64,000 nucleotides of DNA from CAVUNY01 sp963843535 (GCA_963843535.1 CAWJKU010000001.1:186001-250000); one strand, 5' to 3'; counted from the first letter of the stretch, positions 51,112 to 60,518 are shown. A program made the numbers and translations. Notes: generated by a model from the sequence alone, not told the origin.

Positions 51112-53130
51112 ATGCCGCTCTCTGCTCCCCGGTTAGATGACAGAAAATTTCAGGATCTCGTCGATGAAGCGATCCAGCGCATCCCCCACTACTGCAAGGA
51201 GTGGACTGACCATAATGTCAGCGACCCAGGCATTACCCTGGTGGAGCTGTTTGCCTGGATGGTCGATATCCTGCTCTTCCGCCTGAACCAGGTACCCGAC
51301 CTGCATTACGTCCAGATGATGGAAATGATGGGGATTACGTTAAGCGGGCCGCAGCCGGCCCGGACTCCGGTCACCTTCTGGTTATCTGCCCCACAGCCTG
51401 GGCCGGTCATCATTCCGGCCGGGACGGAGGTCGCCAGTACCCAGACCGAAGCTGAACCCTCGATTCTATTTACCACCGACAGCGATTTTTGCGTCCAGTT
51501 GCCCCAGTTAAAATCCATCCTGGGCAGCACTCCGGCTGGTACACCAGGTTCGGGTTCACTGAAAACCCTCAGCCTGGCCAACCTGCAGTCCGGCCTGGAG
51601 GAGATGGATGCTTTTTCCCCGGAACCGAAGGTCGGTGATGCGCTCCTGTTTGGTTTTGAAAATGACCTCAGCCAGCATATCCTGGCGTTCGAGATGGATT
51701 TCAACCCGGCCGGTGGGGCCGGGGTCATCCCGGAGCTGCCGCCGTATACATGGGAAGGTTTCAGTGGCGAACTCAACCAGGAATGGCATGAATGCACGGT
51801 CGACAGGGATACTACCCGCGGTATGAATACCGCCGGGGTCATCCAGCTCCACCTGCCAAAGCTGAGAAAGTCCACCATCAACAACCACGACCTGTTCTGG
51901 CTGCGGGTTCGGATCATCGAGCCGCGCCCGGTCGGCGCGGCAGGCCGGCGGAGCCGTTACACCAATTCGCCCCGCTTGCGCCGGGTTTCGGCTGTATCCC
52001 TGGGGGGCACCATCCCGGCGACCAACGCCCAGGTGGTGCGGGGTGAAAGGATCGGCCAGAGCGACGGTTCGCCTGGGCAGCGCTTTTCTCTGCAGCTTAC
52101 CCCGCTCCTCCATCGAGAGCCGGACGAACACCTGACCGTCCAGGTGGAAGGCATGCCCGCCCAGGCCTGGCAGGAAGTACCGGATTTTGCCTCTACCAAT
52201 GCCACCGACCGTCATTATACGCTGGACGACCTGAGCGGCGAGCTGCGCTTTGGCCCTGCCATCCGACAGCCAGACGGCACGATCAAATTGTATGGGGCTG
52301 TCCCGCCCGTCGGGGCCAGGCTGGTATTCAACAAGTACCGCTCCGGTGGCGGGATCGGCGGCAATGTCCAGATCGGGATCCTGAACACCCTTAAGACTGC
52401 CATCCCCTACCTTGGCAAAGTCTGCAACCTCCAGGCGGCCTGGGGCGGGCTGGATGCCGAGACCCTGGAAGCCGCCAAAATGCGCCTGCCAGCCATGCTT
52501 CGCTCGCGCCAGCGTGCGGTGACCGAGGAAGATTTTGAGTTCCTGGCCTGCCAGGCCCTGCCGGCCAGCATCGGGCGGGTCAAATGCCTGCAGACCCGGC
52601 CTGGAGACAGCCTGCGGGGCAGCCCGGGGCTGGTCTATATTCTGGTCATCCCGCGCCTGCCAGCCCCAGAAGGACTTCTCAATCCAGACCTGCTCCAGTT
52701 CAAAGAAACAGACCGGGTCGCCCTGGCCGCAGCCCTGGATGAACACCGCCTGCTGACCACCCGCCTGGATATCCGGGCTCCAACCTACAACTGGGTCACT
52801 GTCAAAGTCCAGGTGGGCACCGCTCCAGGGACGGATCAAATTGCGGTCGAGCAGGCCATACTCGGCCGGCTGTTTCACTTTCTAAACCCGCTGAGCGGCG
52901 GACCGGATGGAACCGGCTGGCCTTTCGGGCGCAGCCTGTATCCTTCGGATGTTTACCAATGCCTGCAGGGGATCCCAGGCGTACTTTTCATCCAGGGGCT
53001 GAGCCTGTACGAAGCCCAACCGGGCGGCCTGGCGCTTGGAAAACCGGTCAACTCGATCGGCGTGCTGGCTCATGGGGTGATCGCCTCCGGCCAGCACACG
53101 GTTGAATTTGTCTCCAGGAAGGAGGCTTAG
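51112..53130 (+). CDS. Baseplate assembly protein J-like (Pvc11-like)
   Basis: This large wedge protein of the gp6/gpJ family has 672 residues. It starts MPLSAPRLDDRKFQDLVDEA and has YCKEWTDHNVSDPGITLVEL, the conserved opening of eCIS baseplate J-like proteins. A beta-rich middle follows, then FGPAIRQPDGTIKLYGAVPP and the J-core GGNVQIGILNTLKTAIPYLG with RQRAVTEEDFEFLACQALPA. The ATG at 51112 follows GGGAAGGTGC. It ends two bases before the next gene. Confidence 0.93.
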   Translation: MPLSAPRLDDRKFQDLVDEAIQRIPHYCKEWTDHNVSDPGITLVELFAWMVDILLFRLNQVPDLHYVQMMEMMGITLSGPQPARTPVTFWLSAPQPGPVIIPAGTEVASTQTEAEPSILFTTDSDFCVQLPQLKSILGSTPAGTPGSGSLKTLSLANLQSGLEEMDAFSPEPKVGDALLFGFENDLSQHILAFEMDFNPAGGAGVIPELPPYTWEGFSGELNQEWHECTVDRDTTRGMNTAGVIQLHLPKLRKSTINNHDLFWLRVRIIEPRPVGAAGRRSRYTNSPRLRRVSAVSLGGTIPATNAQVVRGERIGQSDGSPGQRFSLQLTPLLHREPDEHLTVQVEGMPAQAWQEVPDFASTNATDRHYTLDDLSGELRFGPAIRQPDGTIKLYGAVPPVGARLVFNKYRSGGGIGGNVQIGILNTLKTAIPYLGKVCNLQAAWGGLDAETLEAAKMRLPAMLRSRQRAVTEEDFEFLACQALPASIGRVKCLQTRPGDSLRGSPGLVYILVIPRLPAPEGLLNPDLLQFKETDRVALAAALDEHRLLTTRLDIRAPTYNWVTVKVQVGTAPGTDQIAVEQAILGRLFHFLNPLSGGPDGTGWPFGRSLYPSDVYQCLQGIPGVLFIQGLSLYEAQPGGLALGKPVNSIGVLAHGVIASGQHTVEFVSRKEA

Positions 53131-53132
53131 GA

Positions 53133-54089
53133 ATGGCGCAGGCTGTTTTCCGGCTGGTGGTCAGCGGGCCAGATCTGGCAATGGAATTGGAAATCGGCGC
53201 CCAGGGCCTGACGATTGGGCGTGACATCAATAACACCCTGCAGCTCTCCAGCCCCAAAATTTCCCGGCAACATGCCTCGATCCTGTCCACCCCGGAAGGC
53301 TGCCAGGTGGTTGACCTGGACAGCTCGAACGGCACATTCCTGAACGGTGAAAAACTGGCCGCCGACTTGCCGATGCGATTGAAGGACGGGGATATCCTCA
53401 AGATTGGCCCTTACAGCCTGGTGTTCCTCCAGGAACCTGGCCCATCCCCATTCGATTCCGCCCCATCCAGTCCAGCCGGGCAGGCCGAATCTCAACCTGA
53501 GGTTGCCAGCGCGGTTTCAGAGCGTCCAAGCCCGCCCCCCGGCCCTCCGCCTTCGGCCAGCCCGGCTGCGGCCCTTCCGTCAAACGGGGGTTCCACCCCT
53601 GGCCTGTCCCTCTCCAGCCGGCGCCTGTTGAGTTATCTTCCGGAAGCGTATGCGACCGACTTTATGGATCGCTTTCTGGCTCTGTTCGAATCAATCCTGT
53701 TCCCGATCGAATGGAACATTGATAATTTTGACCTGTTCCTGGACCCCGGCACGGCCCCGGCTCCCTTCCTGGCATGGCTGGCAGCCTGGTACTGCGCCCC
53801 ACCGGAGCCAGACCTGGATGAAGCCGCCTGCCGTGAATTTCTGAAAGAAGCCAGCCAGATTTACGCCCGGCGCGGCACACCCTGGGCGCTAAGCCGGATT
53901 CTGGAGATTGCCACCGGGAAAAAGCCGGAAATAATCGATACAACTGAGACCCTGCCGCCTTTTACTTTCCTGGTGCGCCTCCCTTTCCGGCCAGGCGAGG
54001 TGGACCATACCCGGCTGGAAAGGATCATCGCGGCCAATAAACCGGCCTACACCAGTTTCCAGGTGGAATTTAAGGAGCAACCGTTATGA
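53133..54089 (+). CDS. FHA domain fused to phage tail protein I (Pvc12-like)
   Basis: The 318-residue fusion has an N-terminal FHA domain (about 1-100). The phosphothreonine-binding loops are intact: LTIGRDINNTLQL, KISRQHASIL and DSSNGTFLNGEKL. A Pro-rich linker (about 110-155) leads to a tail protein I baseplate domain (RRLLSYLPEAYATDFMDRFL, FLAWLAAWYCAPPEPDLDEA, YARRGTPWALSRILEIATGK). A wedge protein that can bind phosphothreonine links the injection machine to the kinases at 57639 and 60572. It overlaps the next gene by ATGA. FHA fusion to this subunit is unusual. Confidence 0.9.
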   Translation: MAQAVFRLVVSGPDLAMELEIGAQGLTIGRDINNTLQLSSPKISRQHASILSTPEGCQVVDLDSSNGTFLNGEKLAADLPMRLKDGDILKIGPYSLVFLQEPGPSPFDSAPSSPAGQAESQPEVASAVSERPSPPPGPPPSASPAAALPSNGGSTPGLSLSSRRLLSYLPEAYATDFMDRFLALFESILFPIEWNIDNFDLFLDPGTAPAPFLAWLAAWYCAPPEPDLDEAACREFLKEASQIYARRGTPWALSRILEIATGKKPEIIDTTETLPPFTFLVRLPFRPGEVDHTRLERIIAANKPAYTSFQVEFKEQPL

Positions 54090-55399
54090 ACATCCAGATT
54101 GTTTATGGTGATAAACGCAAACAATCCTTTTCAATCCAGAAGACGGAGCTGACGATCGGGCGGGATAAAAGCAATGATATTGTCCTGGAGGATCCCAAGG
54201 TCTCCCGCCAGCATGCCCAGATCAGTTTTGACGGGACCCAATACCAGGTGAAGGACCTGGAAAGCACCAATAAAACCTTTTTAGAAGGCGAGCCTCTGCT
54301 GCCAAATGTCGTCTACACCCTGGAGCCAGGCAAAGTCCTGCGCATCGGGCGGAATTACCTGCGCCTGTTGGTGGAAGAAGCACAAGCGCAGCCAGCCCCA
54401 GACCAGGAGGGCCAATCCGTCCCGCCAGCTCCCGCCGAACAGATCGGCCTCCATCTTGAAAATCCCCGGCTGGAAGTCGAGCCCGGCGGAAGTGTGCCAG
54501 TCGGCATCACCTTATCTAACCCAAGCGAGCGGGTTGACCATTACAAAATCAGCCTGGAGGGCATTCCACCCCAGTGGATCCCAACCCTGCCGCCCATCAC
54601 CCGCCTGATGCCGCACGACCAGCAGGAGGTAAACCTGGTCATCCAGCCTCCGCGCCATCCGGAGGCCCGGGCCGGGCTGCATGAATTTTCGGTGGTCGCG
54701 CAGAGCCAGACGGACCCCCGCCTGGTGGTGAAAATACCCGCTTCGCTGAACATTCACCCCTATTCCCAGTTCAACTGCAGCCTGGCGCCTCAGAAATTGC
54801 GCGCCGGCGACACAGCCCGGATTTCCATCCACAACCTGGGCAACCAGGCTGAAGATTATCGCCTGACCGTACAGGACCGGGCCAATGAGTTGCGGTTTGA
54901 ACCATCTTCTGCTCAGGTAAAGATCAAAGAGGGTGAAAGCGCAGGGGTGGACATCCGGCCCCTGGCCCGCCAGAACCGCTGGGTTGGCAACCCGCAGCTG
55001 CATCCTTTCAGCGCCCAGGTCATCCCGCTCGGTGGAGAGCCGCAGACTGTGGCAGGCGAAGCAGTCAGCCAGGCCCGCATCCCGGCCTGGGTGCCGCCGG
55101 TGGGCCTGATCCTCCTGGCAGGGCTGTGCTTGCTGCTGTGGCAGTTAATTTCAAAACCTCCGGTCATCAAATCCTTTGAACCCGCCGCAAATCCGGTCCT
55201 GTTAGGCAGTCCGGCAACCCTGTCCTGGGAAATCCAGAATGGCCAGACGGCCATTTTAAATCCGGGAAATATCCAGGTATCGTCCGGGAAGGGCTCCTAC
55301 CAGACGGAGGCCCTGACTGAGGAAAGAACCTACACCCTTGAAGCCAGGAATTTATTTGGCTCCGTTACTAAGGAGCAAACGGTCGGGGTTAAAAAGTAG
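54086..55399 (+). CDS. FHA-domain transmembrane protein with NEW3-like stalk
   Basis: The 437-residue protein has FHA at 1-95 (LTIGRDKSNDIVLEDPKVSR, then STNKTF in place of the usual SNGTF). A NEW3/CARDB-like beta region spans about 120-325 (LEVEPGGSVPVGITLSNPSE, PQKLRAGDTARISIHNLGNQ). One membrane segment is near 335-355 (VPPVGLILLAGLCLLLWQLI), then an Ig-like tail. The FHA is predicted inside the cell and the tail outside. The frame ends at TAG in GTTAAAAAGTAG, and the next PASTA gene continues directly in the -1 frame, so the two may be one gene split by a lost A. Confidence 0.88.
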   Translation: MNIQIVYGDKRKQSFSIQKTELTIGRDKSNDIVLEDPKVSRQHAQISFDGTQYQVKDLESTNKTFLEGEPLLPNVVYTLEPGKVLRIGRNYLRLLVEEAQAQPAPDQEGQSVPPAPAEQIGLHLENPRLEVEPGGSVPVGITLSNPSERVDHYKISLEGIPPQWIPTLPPITRLMPHDQQEVNLVIQPPRHPEARAGLHEFSVVAQSQTDPRLVVKIPASLNIHPYSQFNCSLAPQKLRAGDTARISIHNLGNQAEDYRLTVQDRANELRFEPSSAQVKIKEGESAGVDIRPLARQNRWVGNPQLHPFSAQVIPLGGEPQTVAGEAVSQARIPAWVPPVGLILLAGLCLLLWQLISKPPVIKSFEPAANPVLLGSPATLSWEIQNGQTAILNPGNIQVSSGKGSYQTEALTEERTYTLEARNLFGSVTKEQTVGVKK

Positions 55400-55416
55400 T
55401 AGATGAAACCATACCC

Positions 55417-57558
55417 GTGCCGGATTTAATTGGCAGGACTGAAGTTGATGCCAAGGCCATGCTGCAGAATTTCCTGCTCGATCTCGGTACAGTGAGCCGG
55501 CAGTCCTGCAACGAGGAAGGGATCCACGCCGGGGATGTCTCCAGCACGGATCCAGCCGCGGGAAGCCCGGTCAAGCTCCATTCGGCGGTCAGCCTGGTCA
55601 TCTCAACCGGTCCATGCAAGGTAACCATCCCGCAGGGGATCATTGGCATCCAGCAGAATGCCGCAGTGGACACCCTCAATAAACTGTGTGGTCAATCTCC
55701 CTGCCTGGTCGTTACGGCCGAAAATAAAACCGACCCCAGCCGGGAAGCCGGGGCAGTGATCAGCTCTGAACCAGCGCCGGGAACGGAAGTAAATTGTGAT
55801 GGGGCGGTGAAACTGATCGTTTCGGTCGGGCGCTGCTATGTAAACCTGCCGGATGTCACAAATCAATCCCGGGCTGCTGCCGAAGGGGAGATCTATAATG
55901 AGGGGGATAAGATTGCTGGCTCAAGCTGTGCCAATCCTCACTGCATTAAACTTGATTTGGTGGAAAAATTCGACGACACGGTCGCCAAAGGCAGCGTCAT
56001 TCGCACTGAGCCAGTTGGCGGCTCGCCGGCGTCGTGCGATGCGACTGTCACGTTGTTCATTTCAAGCGGGCCCTGCAAAGTCAAGGTTCCGCTGCTGAAA
56101 GGTCAGGAACTATCCGCAGCCATCCAGGCTTTACAAGATAATCAGCTTAAATATCAAGAAACAGAGGAGGATTACAGCGAAACGGTCGATAAAGGGAAGG
56201 TGATCGGGAGCAAACCGGCTTTCGACAGTGAAGAGCCGTGCGGAACAGCTGTAAACCTGGTAATTTCGAAGGGTAAATGCGTGAAAGTGATTCCTCCGGT
56301 TAAAGACAAAACAAAGGAGCAGGCAGAAGCTGCCTTGCAAGCCTTAAATATTCCATATGAGGTAAAAACCAAGCCAGACATTGTTCCAAAGGGGTATGCA
56401 ATTGAAACTAATCCTATAGCAGAATCGCTCAGAGCATGCGACGATACCACCACGGTAATTATTTGGGTTTCGGACGGAAAGGCGCCATCCATCGAATTTT
56501 CCATCACGCCGACCGAGATCGTTCATTTGATTGATAAACAAATCATCCTTAAATGGAAAGTCGATAATTACACTGAGTTTGAGATCCGGGAAGGCAACCG
56601 GGTCCTGGGCAACAATAGTAATCTCCTCAAAGAAGGCCAACTTGTGCAAGATGCTCCGACCAGCACTACGACATATACACTGTTTGCGCGTGGTACTGGT
56701 GGAACGAACCAGGTAATCAAGGAGCTGAAAGTTACCCCCCCATTCCCACCAAACTCGGTAGTTATATGGCCGTATACCTTCAATGCCACTTTATTTGATA
56801 TAGGGAAGAGCGTGTATGAGTATGACTGTGGGATCATTGGCTATAAGTTTGACGAAGGCGATATCCAGGAAAGTGGAACCCATTATCTATTATATGCATA
56901 TATGGAGGGAGGCTCCAATGGAAGCTGGTGGATCCACGCAGACTTTAAAACTGAGAGTCAAAATTTGACCAAGACTATAACAACGATTTGTTTTGATAAG
57001 AAACTCGCTAATCCACAAGCATATGAATTTCCACAACCTCAACCCATTACTGTTTTACCCGGCATTGAACAGGCAATCCTAAATAAACCCTCCGATAGAT
57101 TTATTTGCGGGATTGTAGGGTTTAATTCTGGACGTGGAGAAATCAAAGCAAAGGGAAGCGGAAGTCTTTTATGGATAACCACGAATTGGCGGGATGCTAC
57201 CTCTCCATGGTTTGTCAGCGCCGGCATGCGAACAGCGACCCCACTCACAGATTTTTCAGTCTGGACCTTATGTGTTATTAATGAACCTGAATTGTTTGAA
57301 TTTCAAACAATCCAAAGTACGGGAACTGAAATCGCAAATGTCACTAGCGATAAGATATGCGCCGTGATTGGAGTTGAGGCCCAGGAGGGTGGTGAATTTC
57401 AAGTGACCAAAAAAATGTTTCTTTTTTGGGCCTATATCATGCCTCTTACTGGACAGCAAAGACTGAACGTAAATATTGCGGCCGAAAATCCGTGGGACGT
57501 CAAATGGAAAATCAATGCACTTTGCATGGATCGAGGCATTGTAATGATCAGTCCTTAA
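55417..57558 (+). CDS. PASTA-repeat protein, probably the outer half of the FHA protein
   Basis: The 713-residue product (GTG start) has five PASTA-like repeats in about 1-350 (VPDLIGRTEVDAKAMLQNFL; IPQGIIGIQQNAAVDTLNKL; LPDVTNQSRAAAEGEIYNEG; VPLLKGQELSAAIQALQDNQ; IPPVKDKTKEQAEAALQALN). They have regular Cys pairs, then an Ig-like part. The C-terminal region has three related repeats starting near 468, 562 and 646 (CGIIGYKFDEGDIQ, CGIVGFNSGRGEIK, CAVIGVEAQEGGEF). PASTA domains act outside the cell, yet this frame has no signal peptide or membrane segment. That supports fusion to the preceding FHA/TM gene. No ribosome-binding site precedes the GTG. Confidence 0.82.
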   Translation: MPDLIGRTEVDAKAMLQNFLLDLGTVSRQSCNEEGIHAGDVSSTDPAAGSPVKLHSAVSLVISTGPCKVTIPQGIIGIQQNAAVDTLNKLCGQSPCLVVTAENKTDPSREAGAVISSEPAPGTEVNCDGAVKLIVSVGRCYVNLPDVTNQSRAAAEGEIYNEGDKIAGSSCANPHCIKLDLVEKFDDTVAKGSVIRTEPVGGSPASCDATVTLFISSGPCKVKVPLLKGQELSAAIQALQDNQLKYQETEEDYSETVDKGKVIGSKPAFDSEEPCGTAVNLVISKGKCVKVIPPVKDKTKEQAEAALQALNIPYEVKTKPDIVPKGYAIETNPIAESLRACDDTTTVIIWVSDGKAPSIEFSITPTEIVHLIDKQIILKWKVDNYTEFEIREGNRVLGNNSNLLKEGQLVQDAPTSTTTYTLFARGTGGTNQVIKELKVTPPFPPNSVVIWPYTFNATLFDIGKSVYEYDCGIIGYKFDEGDIQESGTHYLLYAYMEGGSNGSWWIHADFKTESQNLTKTITTICFDKKLANPQAYEFPQPQPITVLPGIEQAILNKPSDRFICGIVGFNSGRGEIKAKGSGSLLWITTNWRDATSPWFVSAGMRTATPLTDFSVWTLCVINEPELFEFQTIQSTGTEIANVTSDKICAVIGVEAQEGGEFQVTKKMFLFWAYIMPLTGQQRLNVNIAAENPWDVKWKINALCMDRGIVMISP

Positions 57559-57638
57559 GGATTCAACCGAGCCTCATGGTTTGTATGAACTCTGCCGAAG
57601 GACTGTTTTTAGTAAATTGTCAGTCAAGGATGTGATCC

Positions 57639-60518
57639 ATGGATCCGCTCATCAACCAGACACTCGCTCACTATAAAATCCTCAGCCTGCTGGGAGAAGG
57701 TGGGATGGGGTCGGTCTACAAAGCGTTCGACCTCACCCTCCAGCGCTATGTGGCGATCAAGATTCTGCATCCCCATCTCTCCCGCTCGCCCGGTTTTCGC
57801 AAGCGCTTTATGCAGGAAGCACGCAGTGCGGCCCGCCTGGACCACCCTGGAATCGTGAAAGTCTATGATGCCCACGAGCTGGAAGACCTGCTCTTTATCG
57901 TCATGGAATTCATCCCCGGCGATAACTTACGAACCCTGTTTCACCATCTTAAAAGCAAGCAGGAGTGGATCCCCCTCAGGCAGGGGTGCGAACTGGTACG
58001 CCAGGTGTGCCAGGCCATCGACTACACCCACCACCAGGGCATTCTGCACCGGGATATCAAGCCCGAAAACATCATGCTCAAGACGGAGCCAACCGCCAGT
58101 CTGCCCCAGGCGGTCCTCACCGATCTCGGCCTGGCCCGCCTGATGGAAGGAGAGGGCATGACCCTGCCCGGTACGTCCATGGGCACCCCGGCCTATATGT
58201 CCCCGGAGCAGGCCCTTGGCGAAAAGGTCGATTCTCGCTCCGATGTCTACTCGATCGGCGTATTACTATATGAAATTTGCACCGGGCGCCCGCCATACCA
58301 AATTGATACGATTACCGAGGCCATCCGCTGCCACACCCGGGAACCCCTGCCGCCCCCCACCAGTGTCCGCCCGGATTTACCCCCCGCCCTGGTACAGATT
58401 ATCCTCACCGCCCTCGAGAAAGACCCCTCCCGCCGTTTCCAGAGCGCCGGCGCCTTTGCGGCTGCCCTGCAAGAATTCAGCGCCTCTCAGCCCACCGCCC
58501 AACCAGCCAACGCCGGGGTGGATGACTCGCAGGCTGCCGGCACTGCCACCGACACCCAGACCGATACCCAAACCGATACCCAGACCGACACCCAGACTGA
58601 TACCCAGACCGACACCCAGACCGATACCCAAACCGATACCCAAACCGACACCCAAACCGATACCCAAACCGACACCCAGACCGACACCGAAGAGTCCGGT
58701 GACCGTATTTTCACCGAGCCTTTCAAGGCTACGCCGGGCAGCCAGGCCCCCTGGCTGGAGCTTTCCATTCGCGATACCCTCCTGTCCCTCCAGCCCGGCG
58801 CAGCCAGCCGCACCTCCCTGACGTTAAACAACGGGCGGGAGGCCAGCCTGGATCTGAATCTGTCCGTGCTTGGCATCCCGCCCGCCTGGGTTCGCGACCT
58901 GCCGCCCAGCCTGACCCTGGAACCCTTCGAGCGGCGCACCCTGCCCTTCATCCTGCAGCCACCCGCCGCTTCCCAAACCCGCAGCGGAGATTACCCGCTC
59001 ATCATCCAGGCTTCCCGTCTGGAAGGCGGCCAACCGCCGGCCGAGGCTCGCTGCAGCCTGCGGGTGGTTGCTTTTTCCCAATTCCATTGCCAGCTGGCCC
59101 CACAGCAAATTCACCCGGGAGACTTTGCCAGGCTGCTCATTGATAACCAGGGCAACAGCCCGGCCAGCTTTGAGGTCAGCCTCACCGGATCCTCCCCCGA
59201 ACTTACCTTCCAACCGGAGCATACCAACCTGCAGACCGCCCCGGGCCACCAGGCCGCCTTTGATTTTCAGCCTAGCCTTTCCAGCCGCCCGTGGATCGTG
59301 CGCAGGCGGAAGCTGCCTTTCACTGCCCAGGTTTGTTCCAATCAGGGTGGCGAGCAGATCGTTGCCGGCGAGGTGATCGCCCCGGCCGCATTCCCGCTCG
59401 CGGTTGGGCTGATCCTGCTCACTCTTCTGTGCCTGTGCAGCCAATTCCTGTTCTTTGGCCGCTTTTCTATCATTTATTCAATATTCGGGCTGATCCTGTT
59501 TGTGCTACTGTTTCTGGGCAGCCTACTGCCTCTAGGCCCGGGTGGCAGGTCTCTCTTTGCAATGCTGTTCCCATCTACGCAGCCTCTCGCCATAATCCCA
59601 CTGGTGATCGTCCTGATCCTCATATGCCTGGTCGTCCTGTTCCTTCCCTTCGGTGGCGGCAGGTCTCTCTTTGCAATGATGTTCATTGATCATAGCGTCG
59701 GTATAAGTACTATTATTCTCACTTTGGCAATCGGGCTGATCCTATTGATGCTGCTGTTTTTGGGCAGTCTCCTGCCTTTACGCCCGGGTGGCAGATCTCT
59801 CTACGCAATGCTGTTCCCGACTTCGCAGACTCCCACCAAAATTCTACTGGTGATCGGCCTGATCCTTCTCTGCCTGGGTGGACTGTTCCTACCCCTCGGC
59901 CCGGGCGGCAGGTGTCTTCTGTGCGCGCCTATGGCCCCCACCAGAACTAATCCACCACCCGTAACCTTCATGCCGGGCTCCACCCACACCCTGACGCCTA
60001 CCAGGACGGCCGAATTCACAAAATTTGTTCCCTCATACACCCCCACTCCAACGCCAACGCCGACCACCACCCTCACCGCAACTCCTACCCTCACTCTCGA
60101 GACAAGCTTGTTCTACTTGAAAGATTCCACGGCGGGACGTTGGTCTGAAGTAAAAACGATGGATGGGCACACGGTCGGAACCTTCTATTTTTTTGAATTC
60201 AGCCAAGGTTGGATCTGGCCTACGGTCAATAGTACTGTACGTCCGGATCTGAAGATTGTAGTCCGAGGAATCACAGATCTACTGAGCACTAACTCTCCGA
60301 TGCAGGAAATCTCGATTGTTTTTCAGGCTTCAGAAATGCTCCCAGGGGCATGGAAAACTGCCCAGGCGGGGGTACTTTATTACAAGGTCACCATAAAATC
60401 GGCAAACTTACTGGACTTCACTGGAATCACTCACGAGGGATTAAATTTTAGTGGAAAAACCTGGTTGAGCGGTACCCTGGACCTTACCCTTGAAGTATCG
60501 CTCGCACCTTCTAGTTGA
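57639..60518 (+). CDS. Transmembrane Ser/Thr protein kinase 1
   Basis: The 959-residue kinase has a PknB-type domain at about 10-275: LLGEGGMGSVYKAF, VAIK (Lys near 41), HRDIKPENIM, DLGLARL in place of DFG, and GTPAYMSPEQ. Residues 304-351 are a TDTQ repeat. A NEW3-like region spans about 370-580. About 585-765 holds four copies of a membrane unit (hydrophobic helix plus PLGPGGRSLFAM-like turn). A TP-rich stalk and a 150-residue C-terminal domain of unknown type follow. The kinase side is cytoplasmic. FHA proteins upstream are the obvious substrates or partners. It shares an almost identical first 30 residues with kinase 2. Confidence 0.93.
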   Translation: MDPLINQTLAHYKILSLLGEGGMGSVYKAFDLTLQRYVAIKILHPHLSRSPGFRKRFMQEARSAARLDHPGIVKVYDAHELEDLLFIVMEFIPGDNLRTLFHHLKSKQEWIPLRQGCELVRQVCQAIDYTHHQGILHRDIKPENIMLKTEPTASLPQAVLTDLGLARLMEGEGMTLPGTSMGTPAYMSPEQALGEKVDSRSDVYSIGVLLYEICTGRPPYQIDTITEAIRCHTREPLPPPTSVRPDLPPALVQIILTALEKDPSRRFQSAGAFAAALQEFSASQPTAQPANAGVDDSQAAGTATDTQTDTQTDTQTDTQTDTQTDTQTDTQTDTQTDTQTDTQTDTQTDTEESGDRIFTEPFKATPGSQAPWLELSIRDTLLSLQPGAASRTSLTLNNGREASLDLNLSVLGIPPAWVRDLPPSLTLEPFERRTLPFILQPPAASQTRSGDYPLIIQASRLEGGQPPAEARCSLRVVAFSQFHCQLAPQQIHPGDFARLLIDNQGNSPASFEVSLTGSSPELTFQPEHTNLQTAPGHQAAFDFQPSLSSRPWIVRRRKLPFTAQVCSNQGGEQIVAGEVIAPAAFPLAVGLILLTLLCLCSQFLFFGRFSIIYSIFGLILFVLLFLGSLLPLGPGGRSLFAMLFPSTQPLAIIPLVIVLILICLVVLFLPFGGGRSLFAMMFIDHSVGISTIILTLAIGLILLMLLFLGSLLPLRPGGRSLYAMLFPTSQTPTKILLVIGLILLCLGGLFLPLGPGGRCLLCAPMAPTRTNPPPVTFMPGSTHTLTPTRTAEFTKFVPSYTPTPTPTPTTTLTATPTLTLETSLFYLKDSTAGRWSEVKTMDGHTVGTFYFFEFSQGWIWPTVNSTVRPDLKIVVRGITDLLSTNSPMQEISIVFQASEMLPGAWKTAQAGVLYYKVTIKSANLLDFTGITHEGLNFSGKTWLSGTLDLTLEVSLAPSS
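58548..58691 (+). repeat. 12-base tandem repeat coding TDTQ
   Basis: Twelve units of ACCGAYACCCAR follow without gaps; the last is ACCGACACCGAA. They encode eleven TDTQ and one TDTE within kinase 1, between kinase and NEW3-like parts. The units differ only at synonymous third positions, as in a recently expanded minisatellite. Confidence 0.95.

Noticed and set aside
55385..55405. Programmed -1 frameshift joining the FHA and PASTA genes
   Set aside because: The phase suits a -1 shift, but the zero-frame codons GTT AAA AAG do not form a good slippery heptamer and no downstream stimulator is evident; a missing A in the sequence or a mutation is simpler.
58548..58691. CRISPR array
   Set aside because: The 12-base units are contiguous with no spacers and lie inside a kinase reading frame.
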